A stretch of DNA of 64,000 nucleotides, taken from Legionella busanensis (GTDB lineage: Bacteria > Pseudomonadota > Gammaproteobacteria > Legionellales > Legionellaceae). Positions 44,497 to 51,816 of this stretch are shown in pieces; the stretch's first letter is position 1, and every line of letters begins with the position of its first letter. The position numbers were made by a program, and so were the translations under genes. The DNA lies in NCBI RefSeq assembly GCF_900461525.1, contig NZ_UGOD01000001.1, positions 837,001 through 901,000 of the forward strand. The letters run 5' to 3'. The notes beneath the pieces were generated by a model. That model was not told where the DNA came from. It saw only the letters and a list, made by a program, of their open reading frames with translations, and made no database searches.

Positions 44497-45586
44497 TTTG
44501 CTTTATACATTAAAAGTCAATTTACCAGGACATGATTATTCTATTTTTATAGGCAATCAACTTTTATCAGATAAAAGTAACCTACTGGCAGACCATATAA
44601 AATCAAAGCAGATTATGGTTGTTACAAATGAAACAGTAGCTCCTTTATATTTAGAGCTTGTACAGGGTTTGCTTGGTAAGCGGCAGATCGATAATGTTAT
44701 ACTTGCCGACGGTGAAGAATACAAAAATCAACAAAGTCTTTTCCAAATATTTGATGCATTAATGGAAAAAAAGCATCATAGAGACACAACTATTATTGCT
44801 TTAGGAGGCGGCGTTGTTGGGGATATTGCAGGGTTTGCAGCCTCAGCTTATCAAAGAGGTGTTAACTTTATCCAAATTCCCACAACGTTACTGTCTCAAG
44901 TAGATGCATCAGTAGGTGGAAAAACTGGAATTAATCATCCTTTAGGTAAAAATATGATTGGTAGTTTTTACCAGCCGCAAGCTGTTATTATCGATCTAGC
45001 TGTTTTAAATACGCTACCTTTAAGAGAATTTCGCGCAGGGCTTGCTGAGGTTATTAAATATGCCATCTTAGAAGGCGGTCAGTTTTTTACTGATGTAGAA
45101 GAGGCCTTACAAAAAGGTTTAAGCTATCATTCATCTGAGCTTGCAGAAATTATTTATCGTTGTTGTCAAATAAAAGCAGGCTATGTACAGCAAGATGAAC
45201 GAGAGGCAGGGGTTAGGGCTTTATTAAACCTAGGCCATACCATAGGACATGCTCTTGAATCTTCTACTCATTATCAACGTTGGTTACATGGCGAAGCAGT
45301 AGCGATTGGCTTATACTGTGCTGCTTTATTATCTCATCGGCTTGGAGAAATAAACTGGGAGACTGTTAAACAGATAGATAATTTATTATATTTAGCAAAC
45401 TTACCTAGACGGATACCAAAAGATATTAATCTGGAGCATTTATACATGCTATTAGCAACAGACAAAAAAATTAAAAATAATACGTTGCGCTTTATTGTAA
45501 TTAAAGAAATTGGAAATTGCTCTCTTGTAAGTGATATTAACGGACTAATAATTCAAGAAGTTATGGCAAGCGCAGTAGGAGATTAG
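44486..45586 (+). CDS. aroB: 3-dehydroquinate synthase AroB
   Basis: 366 residues from a GTG at 44486. Motifs: NAD-site [45 protein letters not shown], the zinc ligands in [14 protein letters not shown] and [13 protein letters not shown] and [10 protein letters not shown]. Converts DAHP to 3-dehydroquinate. The start lies 11 bases inside aroK. Confidence 0.95.
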   Translation: MNFDLLYTLKVNLPGHDYSIFIGNQLLSDKSNLLADHIKSKQIMVVTNETVAPLYLELVQGLLGKRQIDNVILADGEEYKNQQSLFQIFDALMEKKHHRDTTIIALGGGVVGDIAGFAASAYQRGVNFIQIPTTLLSQVDASVGGKTGINHPLGKNMIGSFYQPQAVIIDLAVLNTLPLREFRAGLAEVIKYAILEGGQFFTDVEEALQKGLSYHSSELAEIIYRCCQIKAGYVQQDEREAGVRALLNLGHTIGHALESSTHYQRWLHGEAVAIGLYCAALLSHRLGEINWETVKQIDNLLYLANLPRRIPKDINLEHLYMLLATDKKIKNNTLRFIVIKEIGNCSLVSDINGLIIQEVMASAVGD

Positions 45587-45590
45587 TAAG

Positions 45591-46967
45591 ATGTTATCTA
45601 ATTCTCATGAAGCCTTTATACCTTTGCAAGCTACAACTACTTTTTTATATAAACCTCATAATTGGTTAGCTAAGATTAATTTTATTAATCACCTAGTTTT
45701 ATTTAATGATTTGATAATTGTTGTCATGGCTGAGCGAGGCGGTGGTAAAACATCATTTGTGCATTTATTACAAGAAAATTTAGACCTAGAAATAAATGTA
45801 AATCTTATTGACGCAAAAACACCTTTAGCTGAGGCACAAATTTTAACTGAGTTAGAAAAATTTTGTAAGCAGCCTAAATGTATTAAACCGCAATTAAGCG
45901 AATTAGTTAAAGAAGTTAATACGATTAAAAAGCATATTTTAATTATTATTGACAATGCTCACTGCCTAAAGGAAGATTTTTTAAAAAGTTTGTTAGAAGA
46001 AGTAAGAAAATATCAACATAATTTTTTTCATATTTGCTTGGCAACAGATTTTTCACTAAATCCACTGCTTAATTCATTACATAGTGATTCTTATAAAGAT
46101 TTAATCCACACAATTGAACTAGGACCTTTAAGTAAAAAAGAAACGAGAAAATATCTATTAAAAAAATTGCCTGTATCTAGAGGGATAAGTAAAAATTTAA
46201 CTGATAAGTGTCTAAATGAATTTTATAATTTAACCAGCGGCCAAATTGCTCAGATAAACGCCCATTTAGATGCTTTTTTTAAATTAAATAAAACAAATCA
46301 GTTACCTTTATTAAAGTCTATTAATTTCATGGGTGGTTTATTTTTCTTAGCGTTACTTATTGCCTATGTAGGAAAGATTAAATTTAAGACGTATGAAACT
46401 TCAGCCTCACAATTTTCTAATTCTTTTAAACCTATTTTAGTTGCAGAGAATCAAAATATTATACAAGAGCCATTAGTGCAAAATAATCAAGTTACTATTT
46501 CAACTAAAAAATCAATAGACCAGGCTTTAGAACAATTTTTTATCAATGAAGAAGTTTCATCAGCCTATGTTAATCATTTGCATTTTATTAATGAAGAAGT
46601 GAGTAAAATAGCGCAAGCTGTTCTTATAGAGGAATCTGAATTATCCTTTTTGAAATCTAACTTACAGCCAATAAATAATTTTTTTGAAACAAAATTAGCT
46701 CCTAACACGATGCCTGAAAATTCATATTTTACAATCCAATTAGGCGCTGGACCTGATAAAGAAAAATTAAAGCATTTTTTATTAAAGCACATGATTTCGG
46801 ATGCTCAAATTAACCATGTTAAGCTAAATGGAAAAGACTGGTTTATTGTCACTTTAGGTCAATATAGTCAAGTTAAACAAGCAAAAATGGCATTAAATCA
46901 TTTAAATCCCAAACTTTTAAAACTTAAACCTTGGGTGAGAAAACTACCTTCGACTTCTCTTTCATAG
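45591..46967 (+). CDS. damX: DamX-like AAA ATPase with SPOR domain
   Basis: 458 residues. AAA/ExeA-like ATPase with Walker A AERGGGKTS (residues 47-55) and Walker B HILIIIDNAH, one membrane segment (about 244-261), a variable linker, and a C-terminal SPOR domain (about 378-445; YFTIQLGAGPDKEKLKHFL...WFIVTLGQYSQVKQAKMAL) that binds denuded septal glycan. Matches the DamX position after aroB and its architecture, so a role at the division site is likely. Ends 44 bases inside the convergent pnuT gene. Confidence 0.85.
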   Translation: MLSNSHEAFIPLQATTTFLYKPHNWLAKINFINHLVLFNDLIIVVMAERGGGKTSFVHLLQENLDLEINVNLIDAKTPLAEAQILTELEKFCKQPKCIKPQLSELVKEVNTIKKHILIIIDNAHCLKEDFLKSLLEEVRKYQHNFFHICLATDFSLNPLLNSLHSDSYKDLIHTIELGPLSKKETRKYLLKKLPVSRGISKNLTDKCLNEFYNLTSGQIAQINAHLDAFFKLNKTNQLPLLKSINFMGGLFFLALLIAYVGKIKFKTYETSASQFSNSFKPILVAENQNIIQEPLVQNNQVTISTKKSIDQALEQFFINEEVSSAYVNHLHFINEEVSKIAQAVLIEESELSFLKSNLQPINNFFETKLAPNTMPENSYFTIQLGAGPDKEKLKHFLLKHMISDAQINHVKLNGKDWFIVTLGQYSQVKQAKMALNHLNPKLLKLKPWVRKLPSTSLS

Positions 46968-47580
46968 CACTACTTTTTGGAACGGTTTTCATGGCTTGTT
47001 TCATACGTTTTAAACCATGTTTTGTACGAGTATGTTGTAATATCTTAAGCCAGCTATAATAACCATAAAGTGCCATGAAGGTATAAAGTGTCATTAACAA
47101 AGCATGAAAAGGAATTTGTTTTTGCCAATATAAATAAGCATAAATTGCATCAGTAAAAAACCAAATTAACCAAGTCGCTATAAACTTATAACACATGAGC
47201 CACTGACCTACTAAACTTAGTGACGTTGTAAGAGCATCAAGTGTCGCTATATCTGAATTTGTAAAGTAAATTAATGCAAAATAGATAGTTAAAAAGAGGG
47301 CGCTAATAGCGATTAAAAGTAAAAGCCATTGATTCAAGTTTAAGGTAAGAATTGATTGATAGCTATTTTTATTTGTATGACGCCAATAAAACCAACCATA
47401 ACAAGTGGTAATAAAATAAAATAATTCTAACACCATATCAGCGTAAATTCCTTTCTGCCAATAAAGCCAACTATTTAAGCTTATAGCTACTAAGCTGATT
47501 AACCATGCAGAACTATGTAAGCGAATAAAATAAAAGGTTGCTAAAAATGAAGTAATGGCACCAAAAATATCTAAAAACAT
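46924..47580 (-). CDS. pnuT: PnuC-family transporter, probably thiamine transporter PnuT
   Basis: 218 residues from ATG 47580 (an upstream in-frame ATG at 47619 falls inside the riboswitch and is rejected). Seven membrane segments of the PnuC fold: FGAITSFLATFYFIR, WLYWQKGIYADMVLELFYFITTCYGWFYW, then the family WLIWFFTDAIYAYLYWQK. PnuC proteins import nicotinamide riboside, but members under TPP control (PnuT) take up thiamine; the TPP riboswitch directly upstream decides the call. The 3' end overlaps the damX-like gene by 44 bases. Confidence 0.82.
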   Translation of the reverse strand: MFLDIFGAITSFLATFYFIRLHSSAWLISLVAISLNSWLYWQKGIYADMVLELFYFITTCYGWFYWRHTNKNSYQSILTLNLNQWLLLLIAISALFLTIYFALIYFTNSDIATLDALTTSLSLVGQWLMCYKFIATWLIWFFTDAIYAYLYWQKQIPFHALLMTLYTFMALYGYYSWLKILQHTRTKHGLKRMKQAMKTVPKSSAMKEKSKVVFSPKV

Positions 47581-47586
47581 AACTAA

Positions 47587-47692
47587 ATCCCTACGACGGC
47601 ATGACCCGAACAGGTTCAATGGGTATAGTCTCAGCCTATAAATAAATTACCTAAAACTAGGTAGGTTTATTAAGAGGCACCCCTTAAGCAGA
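47587..47692 (-). promoter_or_regulatory. TPP (thiamine pyrophosphate) riboswitch
   Basis: On the minus strand the conserved THI-box elements occur in order: GGGGTGCCTC, then after a variable P3 stem GGCTGAGA, then ACCCATTGAACCTG, GGGTCATGCC and the closing GTAGGGA. The 3' arm of P1 (TAGGGA) lies 7 bases before the transporter ATG and contains the only Shine-Dalgarno-like sequence, so ligand binding should block translation initiation. Confidence 0.95.
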
Positions 47693-47788
47693 AATGTAAC
47701 AAAAATTAGGCAATAAAAGCAAATAGTTAAATGAAAATTTCATTAATTTCTGATAGGCTTATATTATAGGAATTTAAGGGAGATTAGG

Positions 47789-48223
47789 ATGTATAAAAGA
47801 GTAATGTTTGCCACTGATTTTGACGAAGTGGGTATTAAAGCTGCTCAAAAAGCGAAGAAAATTGCTGATGAAAATAATGCTGAGCTACTATTAGTTCATG
47901 TGGTTGAGCCTATTCCAGCTTATGCTTATCCAGGTTTTGCAGGCTTTGCAGAAGTAGAGGTTTCTATTCGTGAGCAAGCTGAAAAAGAATTAGCTTCACT
48001 CGCTAGAATGTTAGGTGTCGATGAGGCACATTGTATGATTGAATATGGCTCAACCAAAAATGAAATTTTGCGGGTGGCTAAAGAAAAAAATATTGACCTT
48101 ATTGTAACTGGTAGCCATGGTAAACATGGGCTTGCATTACTATTAGGCTCAACAGCCAATGCAATTTTGCACGGCGCTGAATGCGATGTGTTGATCGTAA
48201 GGCCGGTTACCGATCAAACTTAA
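47789..48223 (+). CDS. Universal stress protein UspA family
   Basis: 144 residues, single Usp domain. Starts MYKRVMFATDFDEVGIKAAQKA; ATP-binding pattern GSHGKHGLALLLGSTANAIL (G-2x-G-9x-GS/T) and LIVRPV end. An ATP-binding class Usp dimer, cytoplasmic; probable stress or stationary-phase role. A TATTAT -10-like box lies at 47762-47767 and GGGAGA before the ATG. A stem-loop (48261-48283) follows the stop. Confidence 0.92.
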   Translation: MYKRVMFATDFDEVGIKAAQKAKKIADENNAELLLVHVVEPIPAYAYPGFAGFAEVEVSIREQAEKELASLARMLGVDEAHCMIEYGSTKNEILRVAKEKNIDLIVTGSHGKHGLALLLGSTANAILHGAECDVLIVRPVTDQT

Positions 48224-48226
48224 TCG

Positions 48227-48259
48227 CCTAGATTCCGCGAACAAGTCGCGGAACGTAGG
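48227..48259 (-). repeat. REP-like palindrome copy (inverted)
   Basis: Reverse-complement orientation of the unit at 48379-48413; TTCCGCG / CGCGGAA arms around AACAAGT form a 7-bp hairpin with CCTA/TAGG flanks. Confidence 0.65.
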
Positions 48260-48260
48260 C

Positions 48261-48283
48261 GGAGGTTAGAAAAGTTAACCTCC
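48261..48283 (+). terminator. Stem-loop after uspA
   Basis: Perfect 8-bp stem GGAGGTTA / TAACCTCC with a 7-nt A-rich loop, followed by TTGGCTTT. Located 38 bases past the uspA stop, next to a REP-like copy. Confidence 0.55.
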
Positions 48284-48378
48284 TTGGCTTTAAAAACAGT
48301 AACAAGGCTATTCTTTTATCTATGTAGGCTGCTTTCTACCTATGTGAGCTATTCCTCTATCTCTAGATTTACCCTATA

Positions 48379-48413
48379 CCTACGTTCCGCGGCTTGTCCG
48401 CGGGATCCATAGG
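48379..48413 (+). repeat. REP-like palindrome copy (best preserved)
   Basis: CCTACGTTCCGCGGCTTG followed by TCCGCGGGATCCATAGG. Serves as reference for the family. Faces the inverted copy at 48227-48259 across 119 bases. Confidence 0.65.
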
Positions 48414-48434
48414 CAGCGTTAGATTCTAGGTATA

Positions 48435-48457
48435 GCGAATAAATCGAGGCACGTAGG
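48435..48457 (-). repeat. Partial REP-like copy
   Basis: 19 of 23 bases match the copy at 48227-48259 (GCGAA-AA-TCG-GG-ACGTAGG). Third copy in this 250-base intergenic cluster. Confidence 0.45.
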
Positions 48458-48495
48458 TAGGTAAAATTAGGTAGAGCTCAATGCATTAGTAATTA

Positions 48496-48837
48496 TTATT
48501 CTGCCAATAAGGCATCAACTTTAGCAGCGCAAATAAAATCATTCATTGTAAGGCCCTTTAGCGCATGAGTCATAAAATTAACATGACAATAGTTATAACC
48601 AACTTCTAAATCCGGATGGTGGTTTTCAGTATTAGCTATCCAGGCTAAGGCATTAACAAACGCCATGGTTTCATAAAAATTATGAAACTTAAGAGAACAA
48701 GTTATTTTTTTATTATCAGTTGAAACTTGCCATTTACTATTAAGTTGAGGCATTAAATTACTTATTTGTTGACTATTTAGAGCTTCTCCAATTCCTTCAC
48801 AGGATTGGCAGTGTTTTTGTTTTAATTCGCTGTTCAT
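48496..48837 (-). CDS. phhB: Pterin-4a-carbinolamine dehydratase PhhB
   Basis: 113 residues. Pterin-binding motif TENHHPDLEVGYNYCHVNFMTHALKGLT is canonical, preceded by the beta strand KITCSLKFHNFYETMAFVNALAW. It regenerates the tetrahydropterin cofactor of phenylalanine hydroxylase. It sits 10 bases downstream of hisC on the same strand; phhA is not in the window. A C-rich pair (HCQSC) near the N-terminus is typical of bacterial PhhB. Confidence 0.93.
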   Translation of the reverse strand: MNSELKQKHCQSCEGIGEALNSQQISNLMPQLNSKWQVSTDNKKITCSLKFHNFYETMAFVNALAWIANTENHHPDLEVGYNYCHVNFMTHALKGLTMNDFICAAKVDALLAE

Positions 48838-48847
48838 AAGGTATTCC

Positions 48848-49960
48848 TCACTTTCTAAGAATAATTGCTAAATTTTTAAGAAAATGTGTATTTTGTTCAG
48901 GTAAACCTACACTTACTCTTAAATGATTAGGGAGATTATAATTATGCAGTGGCCTAACTATAATTCCTTCTGCAAGTAATTGCTCATAAATAGGTAAACT
49001 ATTTTGACCACAATCAAAGATAATAAAATTACCCGCCGATGGAAGAAACTGCAGATTAAGATCGGTTAATCTTTGCTGCATCTGCTTTAGTTCCTGCGCG
49101 TTTAATTTGATTGTTTCGGCAAGAAAGCTTTCGTCTTCTAGCGCTGCATTACCCCCGGCTAAAGCTACTTGATTAACAGTAAAAGGTAGTTGGATTCGAT
49201 ATAACAAATTAATTATATCTGGATGCGCTACTGCATAACCTAATCTTAAACCAGCAAGCCCATAGGCTTTAGAAAATGTTCTAGTAACCACTAAATTAGG
49301 AAATTCAGAAAGTAAGCTAAGTGAAGCTCGTTGGTTAGATTGATAAGCATATTCATAATATGCTTCATCAATAACTACAATAGTTGAATCAGGAACATGC
49401 TTAAGTAAATAATGAATTTTTTCTAAGGGAATAAGTAAGCCAGTGGGGTTATTAGGATTTGCGAGAAAAATTAAAGAAGTGTTTGCATTAGCCATTTTTA
49501 CCATGGCTTCAATATTAACTTCCCAATTTGGTAGTAAAGGACTTATTTGTACTGGCACGCCTAAAGTTTGAGCCTGAATACTATAAGTAATAAAAGCATA
49601 CTCATGAGTAAGCATGGATTTATTTTTATGCAATCCAAAAACTGTAAGAAGTAAGGAAAATAATAAATCAGATCCATTACTTAAGATCAATTGATTTTCA
49701 GTAATAGCCAGTTTCTCACTTAACTTCTTTTTAAGTGGATGGCTCCCGGCTGCTGGGTAGCTAGCCATTTTTGCTATTGCTAGTTGCGTAATAGCTTCTT
49801 TAACTTTTAAACTACAACCTAGCGGATTTTCATTACTAGCAAGCTTAATAATTTCGCTTAAGCCTTTTTCTTGCCCCAGCTCCTCAATAGATTTTCCAGG
49901 TACATAAGGTTTTAAATTTCTTATACCATCATGCGGCAGTTGCTGATAATCACAAGGCAA
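48848..49960 (-). CDS. hisC: Histidinol-phosphate/aromatic aminotransferase (HisC type)
   Basis: 370 residues. Class I/II aminotransferase of the HisC subgroup: KLASNENPLGCSLKV, SNGSDLLFSLLLTVFG, ANPNNPTG, VVIDEAYYEY, PLP lysine in VTRTFSKAYGLAGLRLGYA, and LRVSVGLPEQN. HisC converts imidazole acetol phosphate in histidine synthesis, but paralogues act on aromatic amino acids. Pairing with phhB and the absence of other his genes suggests the aromatic role (inference). Confidence 0.88.
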   Translation of the reverse strand: MPCDYQQLPHDGIRNLKPYVPGKSIEELGQEKGLSEIIKLASNENPLGCSLKVKEAITQLAIAKMASYPAAGSHPLKKKLSEKLAITENQLILSNGSDLLFSLLLTVFGLHKNKSMLTHEYAFITYSIQAQTLGVPVQISPLLPNWEVNIEAMVKMANANTSLIFLANPNNPTGLLIPLEKIHYLLKHVPDSTIVVIDEAYYEYAYQSNQRASLSLLSEFPNLVVTRTFSKAYGLAGLRLGYAVAHPDIINLLYRIQLPFTVNQVALAGGNAALEDESFLAETIKLNAQELKQMQQRLTDLNLQFLPSAGNFIIFDCGQNSLPIYEQLLAEGIIVRPLHNYNLPNHLRVSVGLPEQNTHFLKNLAIILRK

Positions 49961-50107
49961 AACATTCTCCTTTGCTCAATACTTTAAGGAATGCTGCTCA
50001 TCTTACTTAAGAAATACTAGAAAGGGAATGCTCAGTATCTAACAAATATTTCTTGCTTATAAGTTAAGAAAAAAGCTATTCTAAGCGCGCAATTTCAAAC
50101 CTCAATA

Positions 50108-50311
50108 ATGGATTACGGTATGCAACGTGGATTTTCACTCATCGAAGTGCTTGTTTCTCTATTTATAATAAGCGCAACTATTTTTTCTCTTATTACTCAG
50201 CAATTACATCATTCTCTGTTAAGCAATGAGATTTTGAGACAGTGGACTAAGTTTGTTAATACAACAAATTTAATAGAGCAGCCACCGCCGCAAAGTATAA
50301 AAGTCTCATAG
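50108..50311 (+). CDS. Short prepilin-like protein (PilV/PilI type), possibly truncated
   Basis: 67 residues (63 from the second ATG at 50120). It has a prepilin leader MQRG then FSLIEVLVSLFIISATIFSLI with Glu5 and a helix LHHSLLSNEILRQW, but stops after ~60 residues, so the usual C-terminal globular domain is missing. A 207-base stretch with an inverted repeat follows before the next pilin gene. Either a minimal minor pilin or the 5' remnant of a longer gene. First of a second minor-pilin set, upstream of PilW- and PilX-like genes. Confidence 0.65.
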   Translation: MDYGMQRGFSLIEVLVSLFIISATIFSLITQQLHHSLLSNEILRQWTKFVNTTNLIEQPPPQSIKVS

Positions 50312-50337
50312 CGTTCCTACTTAGTTTCAGACAAGGC

Positions 50338-50404
50338 ACAAGCTCGTCCAGTGCATGAGTGTACAACTAAAAACTAAGTACATGACTGAGCTAAGCGAGC
50401 TTGT
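50338..50404. repeat. Inverted repeat inside the second minor-pilin cluster
   Basis: Perfect 9-bp arms ACAAGCTCG (50338-50346) and CGAGCTTGT (50396-50404) flank a 49-base centre that itself holds imperfect pairing (TGTAC ... GTACAT). GC content exceeds the surrounding DNA. May be a small mobile repeat or a terminator/attenuator. Confidence 0.45.
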
Positions 50405-50519
50405 AGCGTAGCGGGAGACGCAAGAGATAATAATGTGCAGTCCCCTGCTAATTAATTATTTTAATTTAACTTTGTAGGAAGTTAATAAAATATCATCAAT
50501 AACTTGCGAAATATAAATA

Positions 50520-51269
50520 ATGATGAAGCAACATGGTATAAGCTTACTTGAGCTAATGATAAGTCTTTTCTTGTTTTGTTTATTAATAGAAATTATCACG
50601 CAATCGTATCTAAATAGTAAGCAGCAATATCTAATAACTCAAAAAAAGCTAGATAATACATTTGATATTCAATTAGTAAGTCAATTAATTAGAGCGAGTA
50701 TTAGAAGTGCAGGATTTACACCATGTCTAAATAGCGATTATTTGATAATGCAGGATAGGCGCAACAGCAGCAACTTACAACTGCCATCTATTCAAATTAA
50801 AGGTAATAGTTTAACTATTAGACATATGAGTGATAATTTTTTTACAGTCAAGCGCCAGTTAGATTCACAACATTTATTAATTACCAATAATAGAATATTA
50901 ACTAAAGGAAACGATGTGTTAATTGCCGATTGTGTACACGGCGAAGTTCACGAACTAAACTCAGTTGAGCATACATCATCAGGATTATTAGTTGGTTTAA
51001 AAAAGCCACTGTCTTTTCATTACATCTCACCTATGTATATAGGTAGTTGGCTAGAGGAGAAATTTTTTACCAAGACTGACAAGTATGGGGTAGAGAATTT
51101 ATTTTATAAATTAAAACATGCTGAACAATTAACATCTCTTGTTAATCATTTTTCGGTAAAAATGTTAAAGGAAGGAAGATATCGATTTATCGATGTTATT
51201 TTAGATATAGGCGATAAGGCTATTAATTTACATACTCGAGTACGAACATCGTGCGGCAACGGGGCATAA
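50520..51269 (+). CDS. PilW-like minor pilin (second set)
   Basis: 249 residues. Prepilin leader MMKQHG then ISLLELMISLFLFCLLIEIIT (Glu5 present). Then FDIQLVSQLIRASIRSAGFTPC, which corresponds to the RDIRMAGFQGC region of PilW. The globular part is much shorter than the PilW at 5302-6306 and otherwise unrelated by eye. It overlaps the next gene by 19 bases. Confidence 0.75.
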   Translation: MMKQHGISLLELMISLFLFCLLIEIITQSYLNSKQQYLITQKKLDNTFDIQLVSQLIRASIRSAGFTPCLNSDYLIMQDRRNSSNLQLPSIQIKGNSLTIRHMSDNFFTVKRQLDSQHLLITNNRILTKGNDVLIADCVHGEVHELNSVEHTSSGLLVGLKKPLSFHYISPMYIGSWLEEKFFTKTDKYGVENLFYKLKHAEQLTSLVNHFSVKMLKEGRYRFIDVILDIGDKAINLHTRVRTSCGNGA

Positions 51270-51775
51270 TTTTACTAACAACGGGGCTTATGCTAAGTCT
51301 CGTCATGTTACTGTTTTTAGCGCAAATAGAGCTAATTAATTTACATCAAAAAGCACATAACCAATTTATCAATCGTGCGCAAATACTTCAACATTTAGAA
51401 AATATTGCTTTCCAGTTAATAGATAAAATTAATCTCCACAACGTCAATAGTCTGTCTTGTACAATTAATAAAATGGATCCCAATAAAGTAATTAATTTAG
51501 TAAAAAATCAGCAAGTTGGTTGTTTTATAGCGGACAGTACTTATACTTATAATTATGTAATTGAAGACCTTGGTTTGTTTAATTGTATAAGAATGAAAAG
51601 TAATAATGGTGGCATTTATTCTACTAATCAATGGCGTCTAACTATTGCCTTACAAGCATCGAAAACCTCGGTTTTACAATTGCGTTTTGCTAATATAAAT
51701 TCCTTAATATTTAAGAAATGTAAGGAACCTATAATTATTGAATCTGATGTTTTAAGCTGGCGCAATCTAACTTAA
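51251..51775 (+). CDS. PilX-like minor pilin (second set)
   Basis: 174 residues from a GTG at 51251. Starts MRQRG then IILLTTGLMLSLVMLLFLAQIELINLHQKAHNQF; like PilX it lacks Glu5 and has a long hydrophobic first helix. Cysteines at about 69, 95, 118 and 154 could form disulfides. It has no clear sequence kinship with the PilX at 4796 beyond the N-terminus; the assignment rests on its order after a PilW-like gene and on the N-terminal shape. Confidence 0.65.
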   Translation: MRQRGIILLTTGLMLSLVMLLFLAQIELINLHQKAHNQFINRAQILQHLENIAFQLIDKINLHNVNSLSCTINKMDPNKVINLVKNQQVGCFIADSTYTYNYVIEDLGLFNCIRMKSNNGGIYSTNQWRLTIALQASKTSVLQLRFANINSLIFKKCKEPIIIESDVLSWRNLT

Positions 51776-51816
51776 TTGTTGTATAATGGTCTTTTTTTGA
51801 TTAATTTGAACTTTTT

